A program made the translations under genes and the position numbers. A stretch of 64,000 nt of DNA from Streptococcus cristatus. Lineage in GTDB: Bacteria > Bacillota > Bacilli > Lactobacillales > Streptococcaceae. The DNA is taken from contig NZ_RJNA01000010.1 in NCBI RefSeq assembly GCF_003943815.1, forward strand, positions 251-64,250, given 5' to 3'. Positions 9,375-19,406 of this stretch are shown here, one piece after another. The notes under the pieces are model-generated. The model had not been told where the DNA came from. It worked only from the letters and a program-made list of their open reading frames with translations, and searched no databases. Every line of letters starts with the position of its first letter. Position 1 is the first letter of the stretch.

Positions 9375-9560
9375 TTACCAAGATGCTTTGGTAACGCCAG
9401 GGATTTGTCCTTTGTATGCTAATTCACGGAAGCAAACACGGCAAAGTTTAAACTTGCGGTAAACTGAATGTGGACGGCCACATTTTTCACAACGAGTATA
9501 AGCTTGCGTAGAGAACTTCGCTGGGCGTTTGTTCTTAGCAATCATTGATTTTTTAGCCAT
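9375..9560 (-). CDS. rpsN: 30S ribosomal protein S14, zinc-binding type
   Basis: A 61-residue S14 of the type Z form: CEKC and CRVC pairs make a four-cysteine zinc site, and it ends [13 protein letters not shown]. The longer zinc-independent S14 paralogue some streptococci also carry is not in this window. It follows rplE by 17 bases. Confidence 0.98.
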
Positions 9561-9577
9561 TTGTTTTACCTCCTATA

Positions 9578-10120
9578 TTATTTTGCAAAAGGCATTCCAA
9601 GGCCTGTAAGCAATGCACGTGACTCTTCGTCAGTGTTAGCAGTTGTTACGATAACGATATCAAGACCGCGAGTCTTATCAACGTCATCAAAGTTGATTTC
9701 TGGGAAGATCAATTGTTCTTTCACACCAAGTGTGTAGTTGCCGCGTCCATCAAATGATTTTGTTGGAACACCATGGAAGTCACGCACACGTGGAAGTGAT
9801 ACAGTAACCAATTTATCCAAGAACTCATACATACGTTCGCCACGAAGGGTTACTTTAGCACCGATCGCTACACCTTCACGAAGACGGAAGCCGGCGATTG
9901 ATTTTTTAGCTTTAGTGATAAGTGGTTTTTGACCTGAGATAAGAGCCAATTCTTCAGCAGCTTTTTCAAGGTTTTTAGCGTTTGATACAGCGTCACCGAC
10001 ACCCATGTTCAAAACGATTTTATCCACTTTTGGCACAGCCATAACAGATGAGTAGTTGAACTTTTCAGTCAAAGCAGGTACCACTTCATTAAGATATTTT
10101 TCTTTTAAACGATTTGCCAT
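9578..10120 (-). CDS. rplE: 50S ribosomal protein L5
   Basis: A 180-residue 5S rRNA-binding protein with [20 protein letters not shown] near residue 30 and [16 protein letters not shown] in the centre, ending [11 protein letters not shown]5 contacts the P-site tRNA and forms the 5S RNP with L18. Spacing to rplX (23 bases) and rpsN (17 bases) is operonic. Confidence 0.98.
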   Translation of the reverse strand: MANRLKEKYLNEVVPALTEKFNYSSVMAVPKVDKIVLNMGVGDAVSNAKNLEKAAEELALISGQKPLITKAKKSIAGFRLREGVAIGAKVTLRGERMYEFLDKLVTVSLPRVRDFHGVPTKSFDGRGNYTLGVKEQLIFPEINFDDVDKTRGLDIVIVTTANTDEESRALLTGLGMPFAK

Positions 10121-10143
10121 TATACTTCTCCTTTCCTTCGTGA

Positions 10144-10449
10144 TTAGTCAAGCACTTCGCCTGATTTTTTGTTATAACGAACTTTTTTGCCGTCTACAAA
10201 CTTGTAACCAACGCGTCCTGCAACACCATTTTTGTCAAGAACTTGAACGTTTGACGCATGGATTGGTGCTTCTTTTTCTACGATAGCACCTTGAGGGTTT
10301 TCGCTATTTGGTTTTTGGTGCTTCTTAACAAGGTTAACACCTTCAACAACTACTTTGTTTACTTTTGGAAGAGCTGCAACAACAAGTGCTTCAACACCCT
10401 TGTCCTTACCAGCAATTACGCGAACTTTGTCGCCTTTTTTTACAAACAT
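10144..10449 (-). CDS. rplX: 50S ribosomal protein L24
   Basis: A 101-residue L24 with the KOW motif [18 protein letters not shown] at the N-terminus. L24 is an assembly initiator that binds the 5' domain of 23S rRNA. A 78-bp gap before it contains a CCCTGGAA/TTCCAGGG hairpin (10490-10508). Confidence 0.98.
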   Translation of the reverse strand: MFVKKGDKVRVIAGKDKGVEALVVAALPKVNKVVVEGVNLVKKHQKPNSENPQGAIVEKEAPIHASNVQVLDKNGVAGRVGYKFVDGKKVRYNKKSGEVLD

Positions 10450-10489
10450 TATTAGGTTTCTCCTTTAATTTCTTACGCCCATGAGGGCA

Positions 10490-10508
10490 CCCTGGAAAAC
10501 TTCCAGGG
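10490..10508 (-). promoter_or_regulatory. hairpin between rplN and rplX
   Basis: CCCTGGAA (10490-10497) and TTCCAGGG (10501-10508) pair perfectly across a 3-nt loop. No T-run follows on the minus strand. It is one of a series of hairpins in the gaps of this operon. Confidence 0.45.
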
Positions 10509-10527
10509 GACTTGTTTGATTTTTAGA

Positions 10528-10896
10528 TTAAAGTACTTCTGGAGCCAATGATACGATCTTCATGAAGCCACCGTCACGCAATTCGCGAGCAACTGGGCCG
10601 AAGATACGAGTTCCGCGAGGAGTTTTGTCTTCACGGATGATGACTGCAGCGTTTTCGTCGAATTTGATGTATGAACCATCTTTACGACGAGCACCTGATT
10701 TAGTACGAACGATAACCGCTTTTACAACGTCACCTTTTTTAACCGCACCACCAGGAGTAGCTTGTTTTACAGATGCAACGATGACATCACCGATGTTGGC
10801 GAACTTACGTCCTGAACCACCAAGAACTTTGATTGTCAGGATTTCGCGAGCACCGCTGTTGTCAGCAACTTTCAAACGAGTTTCTGTTTGAATCAT
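10528..10896 (-). CDS. rplN: 50S ribosomal protein L14
   Basis: A 122-residue L14 starting [19 protein letters not shown], with [20 protein letters not shown] in the middle and LAPEVL at the end. L14 lies at the subunit interface and forms an inter-subunit bridge. It follows rpsQ by 25 bases. Confidence 0.98.
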   Translation of the reverse strand: MIQTETRLKVADNSGAREILTIKVLGGSGRKFANIGDVIVASVKQATPGGAVKKGDVVKAVIVRTKSGARRKDGSYIKFDENAAVIIREDKTPRGTRIFGPVARELRDGGFMKIVSLAPEVL

Positions 10897-10921
10897 TTAA
10901 GTTTTCTCCTTTCTGGTTTGA

Positions 10922-11182
10922 TTAGATGATAACCGCTTCTTCAACAACTTCTACAAGACGGAAGCGTTTTGTAGCTGAAAGCGGACGAGTTTCCATGATA
11001 CGAACGATATCGCCTTCTTTGGCAACATTGTTTTCATCATGTGCTTTGTACTTCTTAGAGTAGTTAATACGCTTACCATAGACTGGGTGGTTACGTTTTG
11101 TTTCAACTACAACTGTGATTGTCTTATCCATCTTGTCAGAAACGACGCGTCCGACGAGGGTTTTACGTTGATTACGTTCCAT
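10922..11182 (-). CDS. rpsQ: 30S ribosomal protein S17
   Basis: An 86-residue OB-fold protein with [20 protein letters not shown] and the family signature near [21 protein letters not shown]17 is a primary 16S rRNA-binding protein. It lies between rpmC and rplN. Confidence 0.98.
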
Positions 11183-11209
11183 TTTAGAATTTCTCCTTTC
11201 CCAAGTCTA

Positions 11210-11416
11210 TTATTTAACTTCTGATTGAACAGTTTTGATACGTGCGATTTGTTTTTTCACTTCTTTCAAACGCGCTGTCTGCTCCAATTGACCAGTAGCG
11301 GCTTGGAAACGAAGGTCAAACAATTCTTTCTTCAATTCATTTTCACGCTTCGCGAGTTCTTCTTGAGAAAGACCACGAAGTTCTTTAACAAAATCTTGAA
11401 TTTCTTTAAGTTTCAT
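11210..11416 (-). CDS. rpmC: 50S ribosomal protein L29
   Basis: A 68-residue helical-hairpin protein with [20 protein letters not shown], the L29 signature. L29 sits at the tunnel exit and helps dock the signal recognition particle and trigger factor. It starts 9 bases after rplP ends. Confidence 0.97.
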   Translation of the reverse strand: MKLKEIQDFVKELRGLSQEELAKRENELKKELFDLRFQAATGQLEQTARLKEVKKQIARIKTVQSEVK

Positions 11417-11425
11417 GCTTTCTCC

Positions 11426-11839
11426 TTATTCTGCTTCACGCTTTACGAATTTACATTTAACTGGCAATTTGTGGCTTGCAAGACGAAGAGCTTCACGAGC
11501 GATTTCTTCTGATACGCCAGCGATTTCAAACATCACTTTACCACGTTTAACTGGTGCTACCCAACCTTCTGGAGCCCCTTTACCAGATCCCATCCGTACA
11601 CCGATTGCTTTTGCAGTGTATGATTTGTGTGGGAAGATTTTGATCCAAACTTTACCACCACGTTTCATGTAACGAGTCATAGCGATACGGGCAGCTTCGA
11701 TTTGACGGTTAGTGATCCAGTGGCTAGTAGTTGCTTGAAGACCATATTCTCCAAAAGTTACTTCTTTACCACCTTTAGCTTCACCACGCATTTTTCCGCG
11801 GAATTCGCGACGGTGTTTAACACGTTTAGGTACTAACAT
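11426..11839 (-). CDS. rplP: 50S ribosomal protein L16
   Basis: A 137-residue L16 starting [19 protein letters not shown], with [17 protein letters not shown] and [16 protein letters not shown]16 organises the A-site tRNA region of the large subunit. Its start lies 3 bases after the rpsC stop, suggesting translational coupling. Confidence 0.98.
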   Translation of the reverse strand: MLVPKRVKHRREFRGKMRGEAKGGKEVTFGEYGLQATTSHWITNRQIEAARIAMTRYMKRGGKVWIKIFPHKSYTAKAIGVRMGSGKGAPEGWVAPVKRGKVMFEIAGVSEEIAREALRLASHKLPVKCKFVKREAE

Positions 11840-11842
11840 TGG

Positions 11843-12496
11843 TTATTTACCTCCTTTAGTGTTTTTACGAGCTGGAAGAACTTCACCACGGTAGATCCAT
11901 ACTTTAACACCAAGTTTACCGTAAGTAGTATCAGCTTCTTCCCAAGCGTAATCAATATCCGCACGAAGGGTGTGAAGTGGAACAGTTCCTTCAGAGTATC
12001 CTTCGCTACGAGCGATATCTGCACCGTTCAAACGACCTGATACTTGAGTTTTGATTCCTTTAGCTCCTGCACGCATTGCACGTTGGATTGCTTGTTTTTG
12101 AGCACGACGGAAAGCAACACGTTGCTCCAATTGACGAGCAATTCCTTCACCAACAAGGTGAGCATCCAAATCTGGAGATTTGATCTCGATGATGTTGATG
12201 TGTACTTGTTTTCCAGTTAATTTGTTGAGTTTTGCACGAAGTGCATCAACGTTAGCTCCACCTTTACCGATAACCATACCTGGTTTAGCAGTGTGAAGTG
12301 AAACGTTAACTTTGTTTACTGCGCGCTCGATTTCAATAGTTGAAACAGCTGCGTCAGCCAATTCTTTTTGAACGAATTTACGGATTGCAAGATCTTCATG
12401 AAGGTAATCCGCGTATTCTTTTTCAGCATACCATTTGGCATCCCAATCACGGATGATGCCGACACGCATACCAATTGGATGTACTTTTTGACCCAC
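11843..12496 (-). CDS. rpsC: 30S ribosomal protein S3
   Basis: A 217-residue S3. It has the KH domain with [18 protein letters not shown] around residue 75 and the C-terminal signature region around [21 protein letters not shown]3 lines the mRNA entry channel. Spacing to rplV is 12 bases. Confidence 0.98.
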   Translation of the reverse strand: MGQKVHPIGMRVGIIRDWDAKWYAEKEYADYLHEDLAIRKFVQKELADAAVSTIEIERAVNKVNVSLHTAKPGMVIGKGGANVDALRAKLNKLTGKQVHINIIEIKSPDLDAHLVGEGIARQLEQRVAFRRAQKQAIQRAMRAGAKGIKTQVSGRLNGADIARSEGYSEGTVPLHTLRADIDYAWEEADTTYGKLGVKVWIYRGEVLPARKNTKGGK

Positions 12497-12508
12497 GATG
12501 TTACCTCC

Positions 12509-12853
12509 TTATTTTTCTGCAACAACCACAGTGATGTGGCTTGTGCGTTTGTTGATTGGTGAAGCTGAACCTTTAGCGCGTGGACGGAAACGTTTCATAG
12601 TTGGTCCTTCGTTTGCGAAAGCTTCAGATACTACCAAGTTAGCTTTTTCCAAACCAAAGTTGTTTTCAGCATTAGCGATTGCAGAGATCAATACTTTTTC
12701 GATGATGCCAGCAGCTTTGTTTGGAGTGAATTTCAAGATTGCGATTGCGTCAGCGACGTTTTTACCACGGATATTGTCAAGAACTAGACGAGTTTTACGA
12801 GGTGAAACACGCACTGTACGAGCCATTGCTTTAGCTGAAGTAATTTCTGCCAT
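12509..12853 (-). CDS. rplV: 50S ribosomal protein L22
   Basis: A 114-residue L22 with [19 protein letters not shown] and the beta-hairpin tip region ending [20 protein letters not shown]. The hairpin lines the exit tunnel constriction, where changes can affect macrolide action; I see no obvious deviation. It lies between rpsS and rpsC. Confidence 0.98.
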   Translation of the reverse strand: MAEITSAKAMARTVRVSPRKTRLVLDNIRGKNVADAIAILKFTPNKAAGIIEKVLISAIANAENNFGLEKANLVVSEAFANEGPTMKRFRPRAKGSASPINKRTSHITVVVAEK

Positions 12854-12864
12854 TTATGTTCTCC

Positions 12865-13146
12865 TTATTTTCTACGTGTTTTCTTGTCGTCTGCAGCGTG
12901 ACCTTTGTAAGTACGAGTTGGTGCAAATTCACCAAGTTTGTGACCTACCATGTCTTCTTGGATGTAAACAGGTACGTGTTTACGTCCGTCATAGACTGCG
13001 ATTGTGTAACCGATGAAACTTGGGAAAATCGTTGAACGACGTGACCAAGTTTTGATAACTTTTTTCTTTTCGTCGTTAGCTTGAGCTTCAACTTTTTTCA
13101 TCAAATGCTCATCGACGAAAGGTCCTTTTTTAAGACTGCGTCCCAT
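12865..13146 (-). CDS. rpsS: 30S ribosomal protein S19
   Basis: A 93-residue S19 starting [19 protein letters not shown] and containing [14 protein letters not shown]. The frame opens 11 codons further upstream, but the family starts at MGRSLKKG and AAAGGAG precedes the ATG at 13146. S19 is a head protein that touches A-site tRNA. Confidence 0.97.
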
Positions 13147-13233
13147 TTTTATGTTTTCTCCTTTAAAATAAGTTACCACAGCGGCCTGCGCTGCTAGGCA
13201 GCGCTACCGAGCTGGCGGATAGATTGTTTTAGA

Positions 13234-14067
13234 TTATTTCTCGTTGCGACGACGAACGATAAGTTTGTCAGATTTCGCTTTCTTATTACGAGTTTTAAGA
13301 CCAAGAGCAGGTTTGCCCCATGGAGTAGATGGCGCTTTACGACCAACTGGTGCTTTACCTTCACCACCACCGTGTGGGTGATCGTTAGGGTTCATTACAG
13401 AACCGCGAACTGTTGGGCGGATACCTTTCCAACGGCTACGTCCTGCTTTACCAAGGTTTACAAGTCCATGTTGTTCGTTTCCGACAACACCAACTGTAGC
13501 GCGGCAAGTACCAAGAATCATACGAACTTCGCCTGATTGAAGACGAACAAGAGTGTATTTACCTTCTTGACCCAATACTTGAGCAGAAGCTCCAGCAGCA
13601 CGGACCAATTCACCACCACGACCTGGTTTCAACTCAATGTTGTGAACCAAAGTACCAACTGGGATGTTAGCAAGTGGAAGTGCGTTACCGACTTTGATAT
13701 CTGCTTCAGGACCTGAAACGATACGTTGACCTACTTCAAGACCTTTAGGAGCGATGATGTATGCCTTCACACCGTCAGTATAGTGAACCAAAGCGATGTT
13801 TGCTGAACGGTTTGGATCGTACTCGATAGTTTTAACTACTGCTTCAACAGCATCTTTGTTACGTTTGAAGTCAATCAAACGGTAGTGACGTTTGTGACCG
13901 CCACCTTGGTGACGAACAGTGATGCGTCCGTTGTTGTTACGACCAGCTTTGCTCTTAAGAGAAACGAGCAAAGATTTTTCTGGAGTGCTAGTAGTGATTT
14001 CAGCGAAATCCAAAGAAGTCATATTACGGCGACCGTTTGTTGTTGGTTTATAAACACGAATTCCCAC
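13234..14067 (-). CDS. rplB: 50S ribosomal protein L2
   Basis: A 277-residue L2 starting [19 protein letters not shown], with [20 protein letters not shown] near 215-235. That loop holds the histidine close to the peptidyl transferase centre. L2 is needed for subunit joining. A GCGCTGC/GCAGCGC hairpin lies in the gap before rpsS. Confidence 0.99.
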   Translation of the reverse strand: MGIRVYKPTTNGRRNMTSLDFAEITTSTPEKSLLVSLKSKAGRNNNGRITVRHQGGGHKRHYRLIDFKRNKDAVEAVVKTIEYDPNRSANIALVHYTDGVKAYIIAPKGLEVGQRIVSGPEADIKVGNALPLANIPVGTLVHNIELKPGRGGELVRAAGASAQVLGQEGKYTLVRLQSGEVRMILGTCRATVGVVGNEQHGLVNLGKAGRSRWKGIRPTVRGSVMNPNDHPHGGGEGKAPVGRKAPSTPWGKPALGLKTRNKKAKSDKLIVRRRNEK

Positions 14068-14084
14068 GATATTTCCTCCTTAGA

Positions 14085-14384
14085 TTATTCTGCTTCAGCA
14101 GCTCCGAACAACTCGATTGCTTTAGAATCTGCTGTCAGAGTGATGATAGCTTTTTTAGTTTTGTTAGTAAAACCAGTGTAACGTCCAACGCGTTTTGCTT
14201 TAGGTTTTACGTTGATAGTGTTGACATTAGCAACTTTAACTCCTTCAAAAGCAGCTTCAACAGCTTGCTTGATCAAAAGTTTGTGAGCGCGAGTGTCTAC
14301 TTCAAATACGTATTTGCCTGCTTCAAGCTGAGCCATTGAGCTTTCAGTGATGACAGGCTTTTTGATAACGTCATACAAATTCAT
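14085..14384 (-). CDS. rplW: 50S ribosomal protein L23
   Basis: A 99-residue L23 starting [17 protein letters not shown] and carrying the signature [19 protein letters not shown]23 forms the docking platform for SRP and trigger factor at the tunnel exit. Its ATG overlaps the rplD stop codon (TAATG arrangement at 14382-14386), so translation is probably coupled. Confidence 0.98.
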   Translation of the reverse strand: MNLYDVIKKPVITESSMAQLEAGKYVFEVDTRAHKLLIKQAVEAAFEGVKVANVNTINVKPKAKRVGRYTGFTNKTKKAIITLTADSKAIELFGAAEAE

Positions 14385-15007
14385 TATGCAAGAACCTCCT
14401 CAATTTTAGAGATAGCTGCTTGAGTAACAAGAAGTTTGTCGCTGTTTGCGATGTCAAGAACACTTGCTGTTGTTGCTGTTGCAACTTTAACATTTGGAAG
14501 GTTACGTGCTGAAAGTGCAGCAAATTCATTTCCTTCTTCAAGAATAACAAGTACTTTTGTGTCAATGCTCAATGCTGCAAGCACTTTTGCAAACTCAGCA
14601 GTTTTTGGAGCTGTAAATGAAAGGCTGTCTACAGCTACGAATTTGTTTTCAGCAACTTTTTCAGAGTAAACTGATTTCAATGCCAATCTACGAACTTTTT
14701 GTGGAAGTTTGTAGGCATATGAACGAGGAGTTGGACCGAAGACGATACCACCACCACGCCATTGTGGAGAGCGGATAGAACCTTGACGAGCACGTCCAGT
14801 TCCTTTTTGACGCCATGGTTTACGTCCGCCGCCTGATACTGCAGAACGGTTTTTAACAGCGTGAGTTCCTTGACGGAGGCTAGCGCGTTGGCTGATGATC
14901 ACGTCGAAGACAACTGATTCATTTGGTTCGATACCAAAGATTGCGTCGTTAAGAACCACTTCACCAGCTTCTTTACCAGTTTGGTCAAATAATTTTACGT
15001 TTGCCAT
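14384..15007 (-). CDS. rplD: 50S ribosomal protein L4
   Basis: A 207-residue L4 with the extended tunnel loop containing [19 protein letters not shown] and [20 protein letters not shown]4 lines the exit tunnel and in E. coli is the autogenous repressor of the S10 operon. Whether the leader before rpsJ here responds to L4 cannot be told from sequence. Confidence 0.98.
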   Translation of the reverse strand: MANVKLFDQTGKEAGEVVLNDAIFGIEPNESVVFDVIISQRASLRQGTHAVKNRSAVSGGGRKPWRQKGTGRARQGSIRSPQWRGGGIVFGPTPRSYAYKLPQKVRRLALKSVYSEKVAENKFVAVDSLSFTAPKTAEFAKVLAALSIDTKVLVILEEGNEFAALSARNLPNVKVATATTASVLDIANSDKLLVTQAAISKIEEVLA

Positions 15008-15031
15008 TGTGACTGATTTCCCCTTTCTTTA

Positions 15032-15658
15032 TTATTTACCAGCTTTAACTGCTGATTTGATAGTGATAAGAGATTTCTTAGCACCAGGTACGTTTCCTTT
15101 GATCAAGATAACGTTTTTCTCTGGAACAACTTGAACGATTTCAAGGTTTTGAATCGTTACACGGTTGCCACCCATACGTCCAGCCAAGTGTTTGTTTTTG
15201 AAAACACGGTTTGGCGCAACTGGTCCCATTGAACCAGGACGACGGTGGTAACGTGAACCGTGAGCCATTGGACCGCGAGATTGGCCGTGGCGTTTGATTA
15301 CACCTTGGAAACCTTTACCTTTTGAAGTTCCTGTTACATCAACAACATCACCAGCTTCGAATGTATCAACTGTGATTTCCGCACCAACTTCCAAGTCTTC
15401 AATGTTTTTGAATTCACGAATGAAGCGCTTAGGAGCCGTGTTAGCTTTCGCTACATGTCCTTTAGCAGGTTTGTTGCTCAATACATCACGAAGGTCATCA
15501 AAACCAACTTGAACTGCGTTGTAACCGTCTGTTTCAACTGTTTTCACTTGAAGAACAACGTTTGGAGTTGCTTCAACAACAGTTACAGGGATTAATTCGC
15601 CAGCTTCAGTGAAGATTTGAGTCATTCCCACTTTTTTCCCTAAGATTCCTTTTGTCAT
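15032..15658 (-). CDS. rplC: 50S ribosomal protein L3
   Basis: A 208-residue L3 starting [16 protein letters not shown], with the signature region [20 protein letters not shown] whose loop reaches toward the peptidyl transferase centre. L3 initiates large-subunit assembly. It is the second gene of the operon, 81 bases after rpsJ. Confidence 0.98.
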   Translation of the reverse strand: MTKGILGKKVGMTQIFTEAGELIPVTVVEATPNVVLQVKTVETDGYNAVQVGFDDLRDVLSNKPAKGHVAKANTAPKRFIREFKNIEDLEVGAEITVDTFEAGDVVDVTGTSKGKGFQGVIKRHGQSRGPMAHGSRYHRRPGSMGPVAPNRVFKNKHLAGRMGGNRVTIQNLEIVQVVPEKNVILIKGNVPGAKKSLITIKSAVKAGK

Positions 15659-15739
15659 GAGAAAATGTTTCCTTTTCTATAATTTTTTTCAAAAAGTTTT
15701 TAACGAGCGTTTTTCATGCTCAAGATACCAAGCTTTAAA

Positions 15740-16048
15740 TTAAAGTTTGATTTCTACGTTCACACCACTTGGAAGGTCCAACTTCATCAAAGCGTCAACT
15801 GTTTTTTGAGTTGGGTTGATGATGTCGATCAAGCGTTTGTGAGTACGCATTTCAAATTGTTCGCGAGAATCTTTGTATTTGTGAGTCGCACGAATGATTG
15901 TGTAGAGGCTACGTTCAGTTGGAAGTGGGATTGGACCCGCAACTTCAGCACCTGTACGTGCAGCAGTTTCTACGATTTTTGCAGCCGCTGTGTCAAGTGT
16001 ACGATGTTCGTAAGCTTTCAAACGGATGCGGATTTTTTTGTTTGCCAT
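15740..16048 (-). CDS. rpsJ: 30S ribosomal protein S10
   Basis: A 102-residue S10 starting [19 protein letters not shown] and ending [12 protein letters not shown]10 belongs to the small-subunit head; the homologue in E. coli also acts as NusE in antitermination. It is the first gene of the S10-spc-alpha cluster, preceded by AAAGGAG and the leader described at 16049-16181. Confidence 0.98.
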   Translation of the reverse strand: MANKKIRIRLKAYEHRTLDTAAAKIVETAARTGAEVAGPIPLPTERSLYTIIRATHKYKDSREQFEMRTHKRLIDIINPTQKTVDALMKLDLPSGVNVEIKL

Positions 16049-16181
16049 CTTTTTCTCCTTTTTTCGTCTATTTAAGATAATAGGCTAGCTCCACAAGAAA
16101 ACCGACAGGTGATTGCGTGGCAATGCAACCGAGCGTGTCGCAACCTCTTGCATCAAAGCTACACGCTGTTTTTTACAGCAC
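16049..16181 (-). promoter_or_regulatory. structured 5' leader of the S10 operon, candidate autoregulatory RNA
   Basis: About 130 nt separate the predicted transcription start from rpsJ. In the RNA I see GCTGT/ACAGC, AGCGTGT/ACACGCT enclosing GCAA/TTGC, GTTGC/GCAAT, and longer-range TAGCT/AGCTA arms. S10-operon leaders in other bacteria bind L4. I do not recognise this fold as a named family, so the regulatory role is inference. Confidence 0.5.
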
Positions 16182-16187
16182 CATAGT

Positions 16188-16216
16188 ATCTTAACACAAA
16201 GAACCAAGCATTGCAA
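16188..16216 (-). promoter_or_regulatory. promoter of the S10-spc-alpha operon
   Basis: Minus-strand TTGCAA (16211-16216), a 17-nt spacer, then TAAGAT (16188-16193). Transcription should begin near 16181. The rest of the 376-bp gap between rpsJ and the next gene (16217-16349) is AT-rich, and I see nothing else in it before the terminator at 16350-16388. Confidence 0.75.
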
Positions 16217-16349
16217 GGGATTTGAGTAAGTTTTTTAGAGATTTTTAGGATAATTTTTTATGAAAGTGTTTTCTAAGTGACTTATAAATCTTGTAATCAT
16301 CTATATAGAAGAAAATTTAGATTATTCTACCTATTCGTTTGAGTTTTTG

Positions 16350-16388
16350 CTCAAAAAATAAAAATGCTCACTGACGCATGTCAGTGAG
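16350..16388 (-). terminator. terminator after the uridine-kinase-like gene
   Basis: A perfect 9-bp stem, CTCACTGAC (16367-16375) with GTCAGTGAG (16380-16388) and a 4-nt loop, is followed on the minus strand by CATTTTTATTTTTT. It closes the tgt/uridine-kinase-like transcript before the S10 promoter. Confidence 0.85.
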
Positions 16389-16424
16389 ATTAAAAATGAA
16401 AAATTTGCTTTTAGCTACTTTGTT

Positions 16425-17063
16425 TTATAACAAAGGGCTGTCCCTTTCAATACGAAAGTCGTTTCCTGACTGGCATATGACAAGGTCGGCAGCTGCTAGA
16501 TAAGGCTGATAAAAGTGCTGATATTGCTCTCGCCGTGCTAAATGCGTCTGCTCTATCCACTCTGGCCTGCGTTCTCGTACAGCCACATCTCTTGCCAAGC
16601 GGCGTTCTAACTCGGTCTGATCGTCCGTGTAAAAGCAAATCGACAAATCAAACAAACTTTCAGGCAAAAAGGCAGCCGACATACCTTCTACTATTAAAAT
16701 CGGCTTTCGGGCTGATAAGCGCAAGCTAGGCGACCAAGCTGTGCCAATGGTCAGAATATCCAGACCAGACTGCAAGGCGCAAATATCTCGCTCCAGGCTC
16801 CCAAGTTCATGAACGGCTGGGATACAAGCCGTTACTTTTTGATGAGGAAAATCCTTAGAACTGAGCAAATCTCGATACTCCCCAGTAATTACATAAGGAT
16901 CTGTTTCCAGAAGATTGGTTGGTTCCTCACCCAAGGTTAGCTGAAGTTTTCGAGCAAAAGTTGACTTACCTGAAGCTCCGTGACCAAAAATCCTCAGAGT
17001 GTGCTTTTGACCATCCGAAAGATAGTCTACCAAGCTTTCCAACAATTTTCCTTCATCAGACAT
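16425..17063 (-). CDS. uridine kinase-like P-loop protein
   Basis: A 212-residue P-loop NTPase with the Walker A motif GHGASGKST near residue 27 and a later VEGMSA stretch in the place uridine kinases have their lid-side strand. The overall layout fits the uridine kinase/phosphoribulokinase class that phosphorylates nucleosides or small metabolites. The substrate cannot be fixed from sequence, and it is not a canonical Udk. It follows tgt by 25 bases and probably shares its transcript. Confidence 0.65.
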   Translation of the reverse strand: MSDEGKLLESLVDYLSDGQKHTLRIFGHGASGKSTFARKLQLTLGEEPTNLLETDPYVITGEYRDLLSSKDFPHQKVTACIPAVHELGSLERDICALQSGLDILTIGTAWSPSLRLSARKPILIVEGMSAAFLPESLFDLSICFYTDDQTELERRLARDVAVRERRPEWIEQTHLARREQYQHFYQPYLAAADLVICQSGNDFRIERDSPLL

Positions 17064-17088
17064 ACTTCTTCCTTTCTAATGAGGACTC

Positions 17089-18261
<1,173 letters not shown>

Positions 18262-18310
18262 CTATTTTCTTCTATAAAACAAGCGCCAAGCGCTCATAAG
18301 ATACCGTATG

Positions 18311-18354
18311 ATTTTACCAAAAAAAGTCTTGTCTGTCACGATATGTGGTATAAT
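18311..18354. promoter_or_regulatory. overlapping divergent promoters of tgt and the DUF975 gene
   Basis: Leftward for tgt: GTGACA (18334-18339), 17-nt spacer, TAAAAT (18311-18316). Rightward for the DUF975 gene: an extended -10, TGG then TATAAT (18349-18354), with only a poorly spaced TTGTCT upstream. The two overlap, so polymerase binding at one may exclude the other. Confidence 0.6.
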
Positions 18355-18378
18355 AAAAATCATGAAATGGAGGTCTGT

Positions 18379-19212
18379 ATGAATTTAAGCGAAATCCGTG
18401 CACAAGCACGAACCATTCGAAATCAAACCAACGGCATTTTCTCGCTCTTTGCCATTCCAACTCTGGTAACCATTTTATCTACCTATCTGTCTCCCAACCG
18501 TCATCTGGAGGAGATTGTTCCCCAGTTGGAGATCAATCAGGCCTTTGTTTTGATTTTTGGCCGTCAAATTTTTCCACAAATCGTAGAATTTATCATCGCC
18601 CTGCTCTTTTTATCTGCTAGCTTCAGCATGATAGAAGTCGTTCGGAAAAAACGCGATACGGTTGGCTTTGCAGATATTGGCCGAATCTTTTCTGCCGAGC
18701 TTTTCTCACCGATTTTTATCACACAACTGACTAAAAGTATTCTCCTCTTGTTGTGGAATTCTATCAGCCTTGTCGGTTCATTTTTCCTTATTTTCAGCAG
18801 TTACAAGGTGCTAGCTATTTATGGAAAGATATCCGATTGGTCCCAATTGACAGCTGCTAGTCCGGAGGTGGAGCAAATCGTCAGCTATGCGCCCATGATG
18901 TTTCTCGGCACTCTCATTGTCTTGGCTGGTACGGCAGTCTTCCTGATGGCCAACTATGCTTACTCTCAGACCGACTTCATCCTTTATGATCAGCTGAGCA
19001 CTGGCACCTACCAAGGTCCTTGGCAAGTTCTTGTGCAAAGTAGACGCATGATGAAAGGCTATAAATGGAAACGTTTCTTGCTGGATCTGAGCTTTATCGG
19101 CTGGTATATCCTGATTGGTATCACACTGGGAATCGCTGGAGTTGTGGCCTATCCTTACATCACAACAGCTCGGGTGCTCTTTTATGAAAATTTAAAATCA
19201 CTAGGTAAGTAA
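18379..19212 (+). CDS. DUF975 family membrane protein
   Basis: A 277-residue integral membrane protein with about six hydrophobic segments: SLFAIPTLVTILSTYL near 20, the stretch from 60 to 85, paired helices near 130-150, VLAGTAVFLMANYAYSQ near 190, and the C-terminal pair. It resembles DUF975 proteins, which are common in Firmicutes and of unknown role. I chose the ATG at 18379 because GGAGG precedes it by 6 nt; the frame is open upstream into the promoter. It is one of the few plus-strand genes here and stands alone, ended by repeat copy 1. Confidence 0.75.
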   Translation: MNLSEIRAQARTIRNQTNGIFSLFAIPTLVTILSTYLSPNRHLEEIVPQLEINQAFVLIFGRQIFPQIVEFIIALLFLSASFSMIEVVRKKRDTVGFADIGRIFSAELFSPIFITQLTKSILLLLWNSISLVGSFFLIFSSYKVLAIYGKISDWSQLTAASPEVEQIVSYAPMMFLGTLIVLAGTAVFLMANYAYSQTDFILYDQLSTGTYQGPWQVLVQSRRMMKGYKWKRFLLDLSFIGWYILIGITLGIAGVVAYPYITTARVLFYENLKSLGK

Positions 19213-19215
19213 AAT

Positions 19216-19399
19216 GAGAGTAGGACAGAAATCTGAAATTCGTTAGAATTCGATTTCGTCGTCCCACCTCCGCACAGTTGAGTAGGGCTGTAAAAGCTGA
19301 TGAAATCAGCGTAGTAGAGCCCACTCAACCACTGCGTCTTGCTTGACAATCCAAAGACAATTGAGAGGCTAGGACTTTTGTCCCAGCCTCATTTTTTCG
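19216..19399. repeat. three-hairpin intergenic repeat, copy 1 (forward)
   Basis: About 175 bp. Hairpin A (19216-19270) pairs GAGxxTxGGAC...GTCCCACCTC through GAAATC/GATTTC and AATTC/GAATT. Hairpin B pairs GTTGAGTAGGGCT with AGCCCACTCAAC around an inner GCTGAT/ATCAGC stem. Hairpin C pairs GAGGCTAGGAC with GTCCCAGCCTC around TTTT and is followed by ATTTTTTCG. Copies at 21978, 51746 and 58820 are inverted and nearly identical. This one lies between the converging ends of the DUF975 and fucosidase genes and should terminate transcription both ways. Confidence 0.85.
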
Positions 19400-19406
19400 T
19401 CTAGAT

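Noticed and set aside
12498-13016. A 172-codon plus-strand frame opposite rplV and rpsS
   Set aside because: Shadow of two highly conserved ribosomal genes; no independent signal.
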